Assembly (NCBI GenBank): GCA_030747575.1
Contig: JASLKI010000323.1
Coordinates: forward strand, 1 to 17,832
Origin: Verrucomicrobiota bacterium
GTDB taxonomy: Bacteria; Verrucomicrobiota; Verrucomicrobiia; Limisphaerales; UBA1096
Direction of reading: 5' to 3'
DNA: 17,832 nt
This document shows, one piece after another, positions 7,656 to 14,460 of this stretch. Position 1 is the stretch's first letter; each line of letters opens with the position of its first letter. A program made the position numbers and the translations under genes. Below the pieces are notes generated by a model. It searched no databases and was not told the DNA's origin. It saw nothing but the letters and a program-made list of their open reading frames with translations.

Positions 7656-8417
7656 ATGGCCAAGCGAATTGGCTCCGTGCCGTATCTCAATTCCGCGCCG
7701 CTCACCTGCGGCATCGAGGGCGAGATCGAGTTTTTGCCGCCGAGCCGTCTGGCCAAGCGCCTGCGCGCCGGTGAGTTGGCCGCCGGCTTGGTCAGCATCA
7801 CCGAGGTGCTGTTCAATGATCTGTACGATACTCTCGACGGTGTGGCGGTGGCATCCGACGGGCCGGTGAAGAGTGTTTTCGTCGCGCACAAAAAACCGCT
7901 CGAGCAAGTCGAGGTTATCCACTGCGATACGGCGTCGCTCTCGAGCGTCAACCTACTCAAGGTGACCTTGGCAAAGCGCGGGCTCTCGCCGGGGCTCAAG
8001 CCGTTCGGCGACTACGACCGCGCCGCCGAGCGGGACGCCGTGCTGCTGATCGGCAATCCGGGCCTCGAGTTTTTGCGCTCGAGGCACAACCACAAAATCC
8101 TCGACCTTGGCCAGGCTTGGCGCGAGGACACCGGCCTGCCGTTTGTCTTCGCCGTCTGGGCAATTCGCCGCGATCAACGTCCGCCTGGCCTTGGGCAAAA
8201 GCTCCTGCAAGCCAAGCGGGACGGGTTGGCCAAGCTCGACGAAATCATCGCCACGCATCCCGAGTTCGACGCTGAGCTGCGAGCTGCCTACCTCCGCGAA
8301 CACATCCGCTTCGACCTGGGCGAACGCGAAAAACAGGGCATTGCCTGCTTCGTCGAACGCCTTCGAGCCATCACCGACGAGACCGTATACGGGCCGGAAT
8401 ACATCGCCGGGTTTTAG
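7656..8417 (+). CDS. mqnA: Chorismate dehydratase MqnA
   Basis: MqnA dehydrates chorismate to 3-[(1-carboxyvinyl)oxy]benzoate, the committed first step of the futalosine pathway, and so supplies the substrate of the MqnE encoded just upstream. The fold is like periplasmic binding proteins, but there is no signal peptide and the protein is cytoplasmic. Family marks are GSVPYLNSAPL at the N-terminus, the DTASLSSVNLLKV segment, LLIGNPGLEF, and DLGQAWREDTGLPFVFAVWA. It is 253 residues from the ATG at 7656, chosen because GGGGGA lies five bases before it. An in-frame ATG at 7644 would add four residues. The gap from mqnE is 15 bases. MqnB, MqnC and MqnD are not in this window. Confidence 0.93.
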   Translation: MAKRIGSVPYLNSAPLTCGIEGEIEFLPPSRLAKRLRAGELAAGLVSITEVLFNDLYDTLDGVAVASDGPVKSVFVAHKKPLEQVEVIHCDTASLSSVNLLKVTLAKRGLSPGLKPFGDYDRAAERDAVLLIGNPGLEFLRSRHNHKILDLGQAWREDTGLPFVFAVWAIRRDQRPPGLGQKLLQAKRDGLAKLDEIIATHPEFDAELRAAYLREHIRFDLGEREKQGIACFVERLRAITDETVYGPEYIAGF

Positions 8418-8440
8418 GTGGCTCATCGGCGGCTTGGTTT

Positions 8441-8448
8441 GCTACTGT
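8441..8448 (+). promoter_or_regulatory. Start-proximal GCTACTGT element before the flippase gene
   Basis: GCTACTGT ends 11 bases before the flippase ATG, and nearly the same string (GCTACCGT, 12736-12743) ends 7 bases before the DUF151 gene ATG. If TACTGT acts as a -10, the transcript would have a leader of only a few bases. No matching -35 is evident, so this is a weak, comparison-based call. Confidence 0.2.
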
Positions 8449-8459
8449 CGCGGGGAGCG

Positions 8460-9740
8460 ATGGGAACAAACAGCCAAGGCACAGCAGCGGACGACCTATT
8501 CCGGGCCAAGCTGTTCCGCGACTTCTCCGGCACGATGCTGTGGCAGGTACTGGGCAAGCTGTTTCAGGTTGTCGGCATGGTGTACGCCACGCGCTGCCTT
8601 GGTCCGGACAACATCGGCGTGTCGCGCACGATCATCACGCTGGCGATGACGCTGCAGTTGTGCCTCGCGTTTGGGCTGGACGCCGTCGCGGTGCGGCACG
8701 TTGCCAGGGGCACGGCCAAGGCGGGCGGGATTGCCCCGGCGATTTTTACGTTTCGGCTTGTGTTGGGCCTCGTCGCCGCTGTGCTTTGGGCGGCGGGTGT
8801 TTGGCTGAGCCCACTCGAGGGGCTGGAGCGCTGGACGTGGCTGGCCGGTGCGCTGTTCCTGCTCGTGCTCAGTCTCGACTACAGTTGGCTGTTTCAGGCC
8901 ACGGAACAGATGCCGCGCGCATCGCGGTTTCAACTGTTCTCATCGGTCGCGGCGAGCCTTTGGTTCATCCTGTTTTTCGAGAAAGGCCAGGCACTTGGCA
9001 GCGACCTGTTTGTGCTGCTCGGGGTGAACGCGCTGGTGGTCGGTTTCGTGTGGTGGCGGATGTCGCGCGAGCTGGGCTTCCGTTGCCTAAGCCTCGAGCG
9101 CTTGGCCAAGGCTGGTGCGTTGTTCCGCGAGGCAAGGCTGATTTGGGCGTTCAACTTGAGCTATTTCCTGCTGGCCAACATGGCGCTGCCGATGACCTAC
9201 TTTTTGCTCAGCAAAACCGACAGCGGGTTGTTCGGTTCGGCGCAACAACTTGTGGTTGCGTTGCAAATGTTCCTGCACTACTTCGGCATTATCATGGCGC
9301 CGCGGCTTGTGGTGTGGCGGCAGGCCGACGTGACGATGTTCCGGCGGCGGGTGCTTCTTCTGGCGGGCGGCGCGGCGGCGGCGGGACTACTGTTTTCCGT
9401 CGGTCTCTGGCTGATCGTTGAGTGGCTGTACCCGCTGATTTACGGGGAGGCCTACGCGAGCGCGTCGGGATTATTGCCGGTGCTGGTACTCGGCAAGTTT
9501 TTTGCGGTTGGCACGGCGATGTTCACCTGGGCACTGTGGGCGGAACATCGCGACAAGCTGCCGGTGCTGTGCTGCCTGCCGTGCTGCCTGGTCTCCGGCG
9601 CGCTGTATTTTTGGCTGCTGCCGATTCACGGCAAAACCGCCGCCGCCTGGCTCACTCTCGGCGCGGAGTCAACGCTGATGCTGTTCTCGGCGTTGGCGTT
9701 CGCCTGGGCGGTGCGGCAGCCGCGGCTGGAGTCGGCCTGA
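8460..9740 (+). CDS. Polysaccharide/oligosaccharide flippase (Wzx-like, MOP superfamily)
   Basis: This is an inner-membrane protein with about a dozen hydrophobic segments. It has the layout of Wzx-type flippases, which move lipid-linked oligosaccharides across the membrane for capsule, O-antigen or exopolysaccharide assembly. The N-terminal segment (residues 18-50) shows GTMLWQVLGKLFQVVGM then a YATRCLGPDNIGV turn typical of the family. A C-terminal LYPLIYGEAYASA segment before a long hydrophobic stretch is also typical. It has 426 residues from the ATG at 8460, which GGGGAG precedes at only two bases. An upstream in-frame GTG directly after the mqnA stop (8418) would add an Arg-rich 14-residue stretch and is less likely. 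Substrate is unknown. Its place 42 bases after mqnA suggests read-through rather than a shared pathway. Confidence 0.85.
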   Translation: MGTNSQGTAADDLFRAKLFRDFSGTMLWQVLGKLFQVVGMVYATRCLGPDNIGVSRTIITLAMTLQLCLAFGLDAVAVRHVARGTAKAGGIAPAIFTFRLVLGLVAAVLWAAGVWLSPLEGLERWTWLAGALFLLVLSLDYSWLFQATEQMPRASRFQLFSSVAASLWFILFFEKGQALGSDLFVLLGVNALVVGFVWWRMSRELGFRCLSLERLAKAGALFREARLIWAFNLSYFLLANMALPMTYFLLSKTDSGLFGSAQQLVVALQMFLHYFGIIMAPRLVVWRQADVTMFRRRVLLLAGGAAAAGLLFSVGLWLIVEWLYPLIYGEAYASASGLLPVLVLGKFFAVGTAMFTWALWAEHRDKLPVLCCLPCCLVSGALYFWLLPIHGKTAAAWLTLGAESTLMLFSALAFAWAVRQPRLESA

Positions 9741-9742
9741 AA

Positions 9743-11203
9743 CTACTCCACCGCCTTGACCCGGTAGAAGCAGTGGGGCAGCCAGATACGGCGAGCATCC
9801 AGAAAACTGGCTCGGCCGTTTTCGAGACTCACCTGGCCAAGGCGGCTCCACTTTTTTAAGTCCACCGACGCTTCGATGTCGCATTGCGTACCGTCGACTC
9901 CGATCACCTCCAAGTTCATCTGCCCATCGTGGTTCACACTTACGATGCCGGGGAGTGACTGCCATTTCTTCAGCACGTTCGCGACCTCGATGTGGCGCTT
10001 GGCCAATGCGACGATCATCGGCGTCCAGCCGGAGTAATCGACTGCGCGCGGGTCGGCCCCGGCCCGGATGAGGGTATCGACCACGGCCACGTCGCCGCTC
10101 GCGGCGGCATAGTGGAGCGGCGTCCAGTTGCGCGGCGGGAGGTGCCAGTCGTCGCGCTTGGCCAAGTCGGCCCCGGCGGCGGTGAGTTGGCGCACCTTGG
10201 CCAAGTCGCCGGAAATGGCGGCGTGATGCAGCGTTGGCTTCAGCCCCGGCGTGGCACCCTTTGCCAGGAGCAGTTCGGCGGTTTTTGTCCAGAGATTTTC
10301 GTGGGCGTGGTCGAGCGGCGTCCGGCCGCCGCCGTCCTCCGCGTTGATGCCGAGCCCGGCGTCGAGCAACTCGACGATCCATTCGTCCATGCCGCTCGAG
10401 GCGGCGGCGTGCAGCAGCGTGTTGCCGGCCTCAGTGACGATGTGAAGATCCGCGCCGCTGTTGCGCAGGAACTGCGCCGGCCCCTTGTATTTGCCGACGA
10501 CAGCAGAAAAGAGCGGCGTCCAGCCGGCGTCGGTTTTCGGATCCACCTCGGCCTTGCGCAGGAGGAGTGCGGCGACGGTCGAGGTGCGACCGCGGGCGGC
10601 GGCGGCGCTGAGTGGCGTGGCGCCCCAGCTGGTCTTGGCCTCGATGTCGCTGCCGTTGTCAAGTAGTTGAGTCACCGTCAACGTGTAGCCGTCGAGCGCA
10701 GCGAGGTGAACCGGCGTTTGGCCGTTAATGTCTTTCGCGTTGGGATCGGCCCCGGCGGCGAGAAGCAGCGCGAGGGTTACCCTGTAATTTTGCTCTGCGG
10801 CGATGTGCAGCGCGGTTTGGCCAAGGTGCGCCGGGACGTCCACCTTGGCCCCGTGATCGAGCAGCCACCCGACCGACTGCGTCTGGCCGTTGCGTGTGGC
10901 CCAATGGAGTGGAGTCCAGAGTTGGTCGCTTTGCAGATTGATGTCGGCGTCGTGGTCGAGCAGCAGTTGCATCGCCACGAGTTGGCTGTTCCATGCAGCG
11001 TGGTGAAGAGGCGAGTTGCCGGATTCGTCGCCGGCGTTGGCAGCCTCGTCGTCGCTGGCGAGCAGCGTGTTGAGGCGGTCGAGGTTGCCCTTGGCGGCGG
11101 CGGCCCAAATGTCGAGCGGCGTGGTCTCCTGCGCGTGTAGGGAGGCCGATGCGGCGATGAAAAAGCCGAACAGGCTGGCGATGGTTTTGGTGAATCCCCT
11201 CAC
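9743..11203 (-). CDS. Secreted ankyrin-repeat protein with verrucomicrobial C-terminal domain
   Basis: This is an exported repeat protein of about 486 residues. From the GTG at 11203 the N-terminus is a signal peptide: MRGFTK, a hydrophobic core through residue 20, then SLHA before QETT, with cleavage likely at residue 24 or 25. Residues about 29-420 form roughly eleven ankyrin repeats, seen as repeated G-TPLH-A and LL--GAD segments. After them comes a 60-residue tail with D-E-SVDLKKW, an FLDAR turn and a final CFYRVKAVE. It matches the pattern of C-terminal modules on many exported verrucomicrobial proteins (T-L-W ... F-D ... RFYR). The binding partner is unknown. No Shine-Dalgarno precedes the GTG. 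The open frame extends upstream to 11494, but that stretch has no signal peptide or repeats, so the start is inferred. The gene faces the flippase, with two bases between the stops. Confidence 0.85.
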   Translation of the reverse strand: MRGFTKTIASLFGFFIAASASLHAQETTPLDIWAAAAKGNLDRLNTLLASDDEAANAGDESGNSPLHHAAWNSQLVAMQLLLDHDADINLQSDQLWTPLHWATRNGQTQSVGWLLDHGAKVDVPAHLGQTALHIAAEQNYRVTLALLLAAGADPNAKDINGQTPVHLAALDGYTLTVTQLLDNGSDIEAKTSWGATPLSAAAARGRTSTVAALLLRKAEVDPKTDAGWTPLFSAVVGKYKGPAQFLRNSGADLHIVTEAGNTLLHAAASSGMDEWIVELLDAGLGINAEDGGGRTPLDHAHENLWTKTAELLLAKGATPGLKPTLHHAAISGDLAKVRQLTAAGADLAKRDDWHLPPRNWTPLHYAAASGDVAVVDTLIRAGADPRAVDYSGWTPMIVALAKRHIEVANVLKKWQSLPGIVSVNHDGQMNLEVIGVDGTQCDIEASVDLKKWSRLGQVSLENGRASFLDARRIWLPHCFYRVKAVE

Positions 11204-11548
11204 AAGGCAGCAGTTTGCCCACGCGGCTTGGGCAAGGCGAGCGCGGAAATCTGCCCTAAAAAAAGCCTGAAAACGGGTTGACTCTCCTGGGGCTTGGGCT
11301 GACTGTTTCCCGAAACCTCTTCGAGTGGAGAGGTAGCAGGGTTGGGCTAAACCGTATGCAGCTTGGCCCTGCTTTCTTTCTTTTTTGAGCGAAGCTTTTA
11401 CCGATGAACTAAAAGCAACCCTCGGCATCATATTGGGCTGTGCCGCCTTGATGCTTGTTTTCGCTGCGAGCCGCAGGAATAGCGCTGAGAACACGGAGTT
11501 GTTTCAATCCAACCCAAAAACATCTAGGCATTCGAACAGCGGTTGGAA

Positions 11549-11671
11549 ATGGACTGGCCAGAAGTGCGCCGGCTTGCGGCACTGCCGGAATACGATAACC
11601 TGGCTATCTGCGAATACTTGGTCGCGGAGGTGAGTGATGAAATTGGAGTCGAAAGTCCCCTGCATTCCTAA
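11549..11671 (+). CDS. Possible 40-residue hypothetical ORF
   Basis: This short ORF (ATG 11549 to TAA 11669-11671) encodes 40 residues, starting MDWPEVRRLAALPEYDNLA, with a credible amphipathic, acidic composition. I do not recognise it. GGTTGG precedes the ATG but is a poor ribosome site. It overlaps the next small ORF in another frame by 35 bases. It may be a remnant of a larger gene broken by a frameshift, or chance. Confidence 0.2.
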   Translation: MDWPEVRRLAALPEYDNLAICEYLVAEVSDEIGVESPLHS

Positions 11672-11858
11672 ACAGGGAGTGATGAGTTTTGAGGATTGGT
11701 TGGCGGGCCGCCGGGTGCGGCGCGAGTGGGGCAATCTCGTGGCCCTGGAGGTCATCTGCCGCAAAGCCAGCTCCAGCGACCGACGCCTTCGAAGCCAATT
11801 TAACGGAGACCGCGGGCTGCCATTCACAGCAACCGAAGAGCTGCAGGGGCGTAGCTGA
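11637..11858 (+). CDS. Possible 73-residue hypothetical ORF
   Basis: This ORF has an ATG at 11637 preceded by GGAGG with six bases between, the best ribosome site in this gap. A second in-frame ATG at 11682 follows AGGGAG. It encodes a basic product with MSFEDWLAGRRVRREWG beginning at the internal ATG and a Ser/Arg-rich middle; no family is recognised. The C-terminal part is low in hydrophobic residues and looks weakly coding. It ends eight bases before the tcdA start. It could be a small gene, a leader peptide or part of a degraded gene. Confidence 0.25.
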   Translation: MKLESKVPCIPKQGVMSFEDWLAGRRVRREWGNLVALEVICRKASSSDRRLRSQFNGDRGLPFTATEELQGRS

Positions 11859-11866
11859 TTATTTGG

Positions 11867-12694
11867 TTGCAGTTTGAAGTTTTTCCAAGGGTTTTGGGCA
11901 TCGGCAAAACACAATCAGACCGGTTCGGGGGCATTGCCCGGCTTTATGGGGAGGCGGGATTGCGGGCGCTTGGCCAGGCGCATGTCTGCGTCGTCGGCGT
12001 GGGCGGCGTGGGGTCGTGGACGATCGAGGCGCTGGCACGATCGGGTGTCGGGGGGGTGACGCTGGTGGATCTAGACGAGGTCTGCGTGACGAATGTGAAC
12101 CGGCAGTTGCCGGCGCTCGACGGTGGCTTCGGCAAATTCAAGGTGGATGAGTTGGCCAAGCGCGTCGCGGCGATCAATCCTGACTGTCGGGTGAGGGCGC
12201 GCGCGGAGTTTTTCAACGACAAAACAAGCGGCGCAATCTTGGCGGACGGCTTTGATTATGTCGTGGACGCGATCGACAATGTCAGCAACAAGGCACAACT
12301 CATCGCCGACTGTCGGGAGCGGGGTATCCCGGTGATCACCAGCGGCGCGGCGGGCGGGCGGCGCGATGGCACGCGAGCGATGGTGGCCGACTTGTCCAAG
12401 TCCACCAACGATCCGCTGCTCTCCAAGGTGCGTGTGCAGTTGCGCCGGGATCATGGTTTTCCAAGGGAGGGTAAGAGGATGCGTGTGCCGTGTGTTTTCT
12501 CCCCGGAGCCGCCGGTTTATCCGAAGACGGATGGCACGGTGTGCTCCAGTCGCAGGGAAGCGGGGGAGTCGTCATCGTCGCTCAAGCTCAATTGCGAGCG
12601 GGGTTTCGGTGCGACGACATTCGTGACCGGGGCGTTCGGTTTTGCTGCTGCGGGAGAGGTGGTTCGGCGTTTGGCTGGCGAGTGTTCGGCGTGA
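11867..12694 (+). CDS. tcdA: tRNA threonylcarbamoyladenosine dehydratase TcdA (E1-like)
   Basis: TcdA uses ATP to convert t6A37 of tRNAs that read ANN codons into the cyclic form ct6A. The protein opens with SDRFGGIARLYGEAGL, then the ATP loop VVGVGGVGSWTIEALARSG (43-61) and DLDEVCVTNVNRQ (68-80), which together define the TcdA/YgdL branch of the ThiF/MoeB superfamily. Later marks are DAIDNVSNK, TSGAAGG, the VFSPEPPVYP segment and GFGATTFVTGAFGF. The length of 275 residues is normal. There is no ATG near the N-terminus. TTG 11867 gives the longest form; TTG 11894, three bases after an AAGGG, would start nearer to where E. coli TcdA aligns. The start is therefore uncertain. Confidence 0.92.
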   Translation: MQFEVFPRVLGIGKTQSDRFGGIARLYGEAGLRALGQAHVCVVGVGGVGSWTIEALARSGVGGVTLVDLDEVCVTNVNRQLPALDGGFGKFKVDELAKRVAAINPDCRVRARAEFFNDKTSGAILADGFDYVVDAIDNVSNKAQLIADCRERGIPVITSGAAGGRRDGTRAMVADLSKSTNDPLLSKVRVQLRRDHGFPREGKRMRVPCVFSPEPPVYPKTDGTVCSSRREAGESSSSLKLNCERGFGATTFVTGAFGFAAAGEVVRRLAGECSA

Positions 12695-12735
12695 TTTTTA
12701 CGGCGTGAGCCGAGCTTGTTTTTGGCTTGGGCGGT

Positions 12736-12743
12736 GCTACCGT
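12736..12743 (+). promoter_or_regulatory. Start-proximal GCTACCGT element before the DUF151 gene
   Basis: GCTACCGT ends seven bases before the ATG and differs at one base from the element before the flippase gene. TTGTTT (12716-12721) lies 16 bases before TACCGT and is a weak -35 candidate. If it is a promoter, the transcript would be nearly leaderless, consistent with the lack of a Shine-Dalgarno here. Confidence 0.22.
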
Positions 12744-12750
12744 CGTGGCG

Positions 12751-13209
12751 ATGAGTCGGGACGCTGTATCGGTTGAAGTGCGAGGGATTCTTCCCGCGAA
12801 CAGTGGCTGCGCTGTCTTCATCGGGAACGAGGAAAAGGTGTTCGTCATTCAGGTGGAGCACAACATGGGCGCCGTGATCGGCATGTTTTTGAACGACACC
12901 CCGAAGGAGCGGCCGCTGACCCACGACCTGATCGGGCACTTGCTGGACGGGTTCGGTATCAAGCTGCTGCGGGTTGTCATCACGGAGTTGAAAAACTCGA
13001 CTTACTTCGCCCGCCTGATTCTCGAGCAGGAAAACGAACTTGGCCGCAAGCTCGTGGAGGTCGATGCCCGGCCAAGCGATTGCCTGGCGTTGGCCTCCCA
13101 TTACAAGTCGCCGGTGTACGTGGCGGCGGATTTGTTCGACGAGGTGGAGGACATGACCGAGGTGCTCACGCAGATTCAGGACTCCGCCGGCGACGAGGAG
13201 CAGGGTTGA
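12751..13209 (+). CDS. Bifunctional nuclease family protein (DUF151/BFN)
   Basis: This 152-residue cytoplasmic protein belongs to the DUF151 family, some plant and bacterial members of which have reported DNase/RNase activity. Family marks are the central IGMFLND..KERPLTHDLI segment, the ITELKNSTYFARLIL strand-turn, and the VDARPSDCLALA motif near 108-119, followed by PVYVA. An acidic tail (DEVEDMTEV...DEEQG) ends the protein. The start is ATG 12751; GTG 12745 is in frame but unsupported. It lies 56 bases after tcdA and 11 bases before holA. The cellular role is not established from sequence. Confidence 0.88.
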   Translation: MSRDAVSVEVRGILPANSGCAVFIGNEEKVFVIQVEHNMGAVIGMFLNDTPKERPLTHDLIGHLLDGFGIKLLRVVITELKNSTYFARLILEQENELGRKLVEVDARPSDCLALASHYKSPVYVAADLFDEVEDMTEVLTQIQDSAGDEEQG

Positions 13210-13220
13210 TTTTTATCGGC

Positions 13221-14345
13221 ATGTCCGCCCCCAACCCCCAGCTTCCTGCCGAGCCGCTCTGCCTCATTTTCGGCGACGAGGATTTTCTTGTGCGCGAGCG
13301 CGCCAGTCAGGTTTTCAACGGTTGGTGCGCCGGCGCCGGAGGTGAAGACCACGAGATTGTCGATGGCACGGTGCGCAACGCCGCCGGTGCGCTGGAGGCG
13401 TTGGCCAAGCTCAACGAGGCGGTGCAGACGCTGCCGTTTTTCGGCGGAGCCAAGGTGGTATGGCTGCGCGCGGCCAATTTTTTCGGCGACGAGCGCACGG
13501 CCTCAAGCCGCGAGGTAACCGATCGGCTGAACGGCTTGGCCAAGGACTGGGAGACGTTTGATTGGCAGGGGGTACAAGTGCTGATCAGCTCCGGCAAGAT
13601 CGACAAGCGCAAGGCGTTTTTCAAGTCGGCCAAGAAGATCGCCGCCGTCGAGGATCTGTCTGTTGCCGACAAAGAACGCGGCAGCAAGGCGGCGTTGGTC
13701 GTGGGGCAGCGCCTGGCCGAGTTGGGCAAAAAAATCACCTCGCACGTTGCCGACGAGTTGGTCCTGCTGGCCGGCTCAAACCTGCAACAAATGCACACCG
13801 AGGCCGACAAACTCGCGGCATACGTGGGCGGGCGCGACGAGGTCACGCGGCAGGATGTGCATGAGATCGCCACCCGCACCAAGCAGGCGCAGGCGTTCGC
13901 GCTGGCCGACGCGCTTGGCGAGCGGAATTTGCCAAAGCTCCTGCGTGTGCTCGACGAGGAATTGTGGGTCGTGAAACTCGACGCCAAAAAATCGCCGATC
14001 GCGCTGCTCTATGGCTTGATCTCGAAGGTGCGAACGATGATTTTCCTCAAGGAAATGTTGCGACTGAAATGGATTCGCGTCGGTGGTGGCTATCCGCAAT
14101 TTAAGTCACAACTCGAGGCCATCCCGGACGAACGGCTGCCGGACGACCGAAAATTCAACCCCAAGGCGATGCACCCGTACATGCTCTTCAATGCGCTTGG
14201 CCACGCGCGGCGCTATTCGGAGGAGGAACTGACCCGCGCGATGGCCATTCTGCTGGCCTGCAACAGGCAGTTGGTCTCGTCGAGCGCCGACGACACACTG
14301 CTGCTGCAACAGGCACTCGTGCAAATCGTCAGCAAGGCTGCGTGA
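13221..14345 (+). CDS. holA: DNA polymerase III subunit delta (HolA)
   Basis: The delta subunit opens the beta sliding clamp as part of the clamp loader. The N-terminal LCLIFGDEDFLVRERA segment (residues 13-28) matches the family start. The FFGGAKVVWLR strand near 74-84 and the C-terminal half, with repeated helices such as QAFALADALGERN, SPIALLYGLISKVRTM and HPYMLFNALGHARRYSEEEL, match delta domains II and III. It is 374 residues long, somewhat above the usual 330-345. ATG 13221 was chosen because the frame upstream lies inside the preceding gene and lacks family features. No strong Shine-Dalgarno is present. It probably shares a transcript with the DUF151 gene 11 bases upstream. Confidence 0.9.
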   Translation: MSAPNPQLPAEPLCLIFGDEDFLVRERASQVFNGWCAGAGGEDHEIVDGTVRNAAGALEALAKLNEAVQTLPFFGGAKVVWLRAANFFGDERTASSREVTDRLNGLAKDWETFDWQGVQVLISSGKIDKRKAFFKSAKKIAAVEDLSVADKERGSKAALVVGQRLAELGKKITSHVADELVLLAGSNLQQMHTEADKLAAYVGGRDEVTRQDVHEIATRTKQAQAFALADALGERNLPKLLRVLDEELWVVKLDAKKSPIALLYGLISKVRTMIFLKEMLRLKWIRVGGGYPQFKSQLEAIPDERLPDDRKFNPKAMHPYMLFNALGHARRYSEEELTRAMAILLACNRQLVSSSADDTLLLQQALVQIVSKAA

Positions 14346-14398
14346 CCCGCCGCTTCGCGGAGAGTCGGTTGTGAGTTTCTCGGTGCTCGGTTCTTAGT

Positions 14399-14412
14399 CG
14401 CTTGGCCAAGCG
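14399..14412. repeat. Intergenic perfect 14-bp copy of the iterated palindrome
   Basis: CGCTTGGCCAAGCG is a perfect palindrome lying in the 115-base gap between holA and the SDR gene. It is the longest exact copy in the window and the only one outside a coding sequence. The same gap has a short CCGC-TTC-GCGG hairpin just after the holA stop (about 14350-14360) without a U-tract, so no clear terminator is seen. Confidence 0.85.
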
Positions 14413-14460
14413 GGGTTTTGAATGTTCATTGGGCGGTTTGTTCTTTAGGCTCTGCCGCGC

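Larger units (their letters stand above)
11204..11866. other. Gene-poor stretch between the ankyrin gene and tcdA
   Basis: No clear gene is visible in these 663 bases. The left part is upstream of the minus-strand ankyrin gene and should hold its promoter, but I see no convincing -35/-10 pair. A plus-strand frame at 11385-11633 begins with TTG and contains one hydrophobic segment followed by RR; it lacks a ribosome site and its second half looks non-coding. The right part has two short overlapping plus-strand ORFs, entered separately. No tRNA or strong terminator is evident. The stretch could hold a decayed gene. Confidence 0.5.

Noticed and set aside
10141..10205. Two palindrome copies 39 bases apart, first considered a local tandem repeat or CRISPR-like unit
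   Set aside because: The sequence between and around them is ordinary ankyrin coding sequence, the spacing is not repeated elsewhere, and both cores fit the dispersed family.
11204..11494. Upstream extension of the ankyrin gene to an ATG at 11494
   Set aside because: It would bury the signal peptide about 97 residues inside the protein, and the added sequence is low-complexity and basic with no domain.
11385..11633. Plus-strand 82-codon frame with one hydrophobic segment
   Set aside because: It starts at TTG after a pyrimidine run with no ribosome site, and the second half has Trp/Arg/Ser-rich composition typical of non-coding translation.
14346..14375. Short CCGC-TTC-GCGG hairpin after holA as a terminator
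   Set aside because: The stem is only four base pairs and no U-tract follows.
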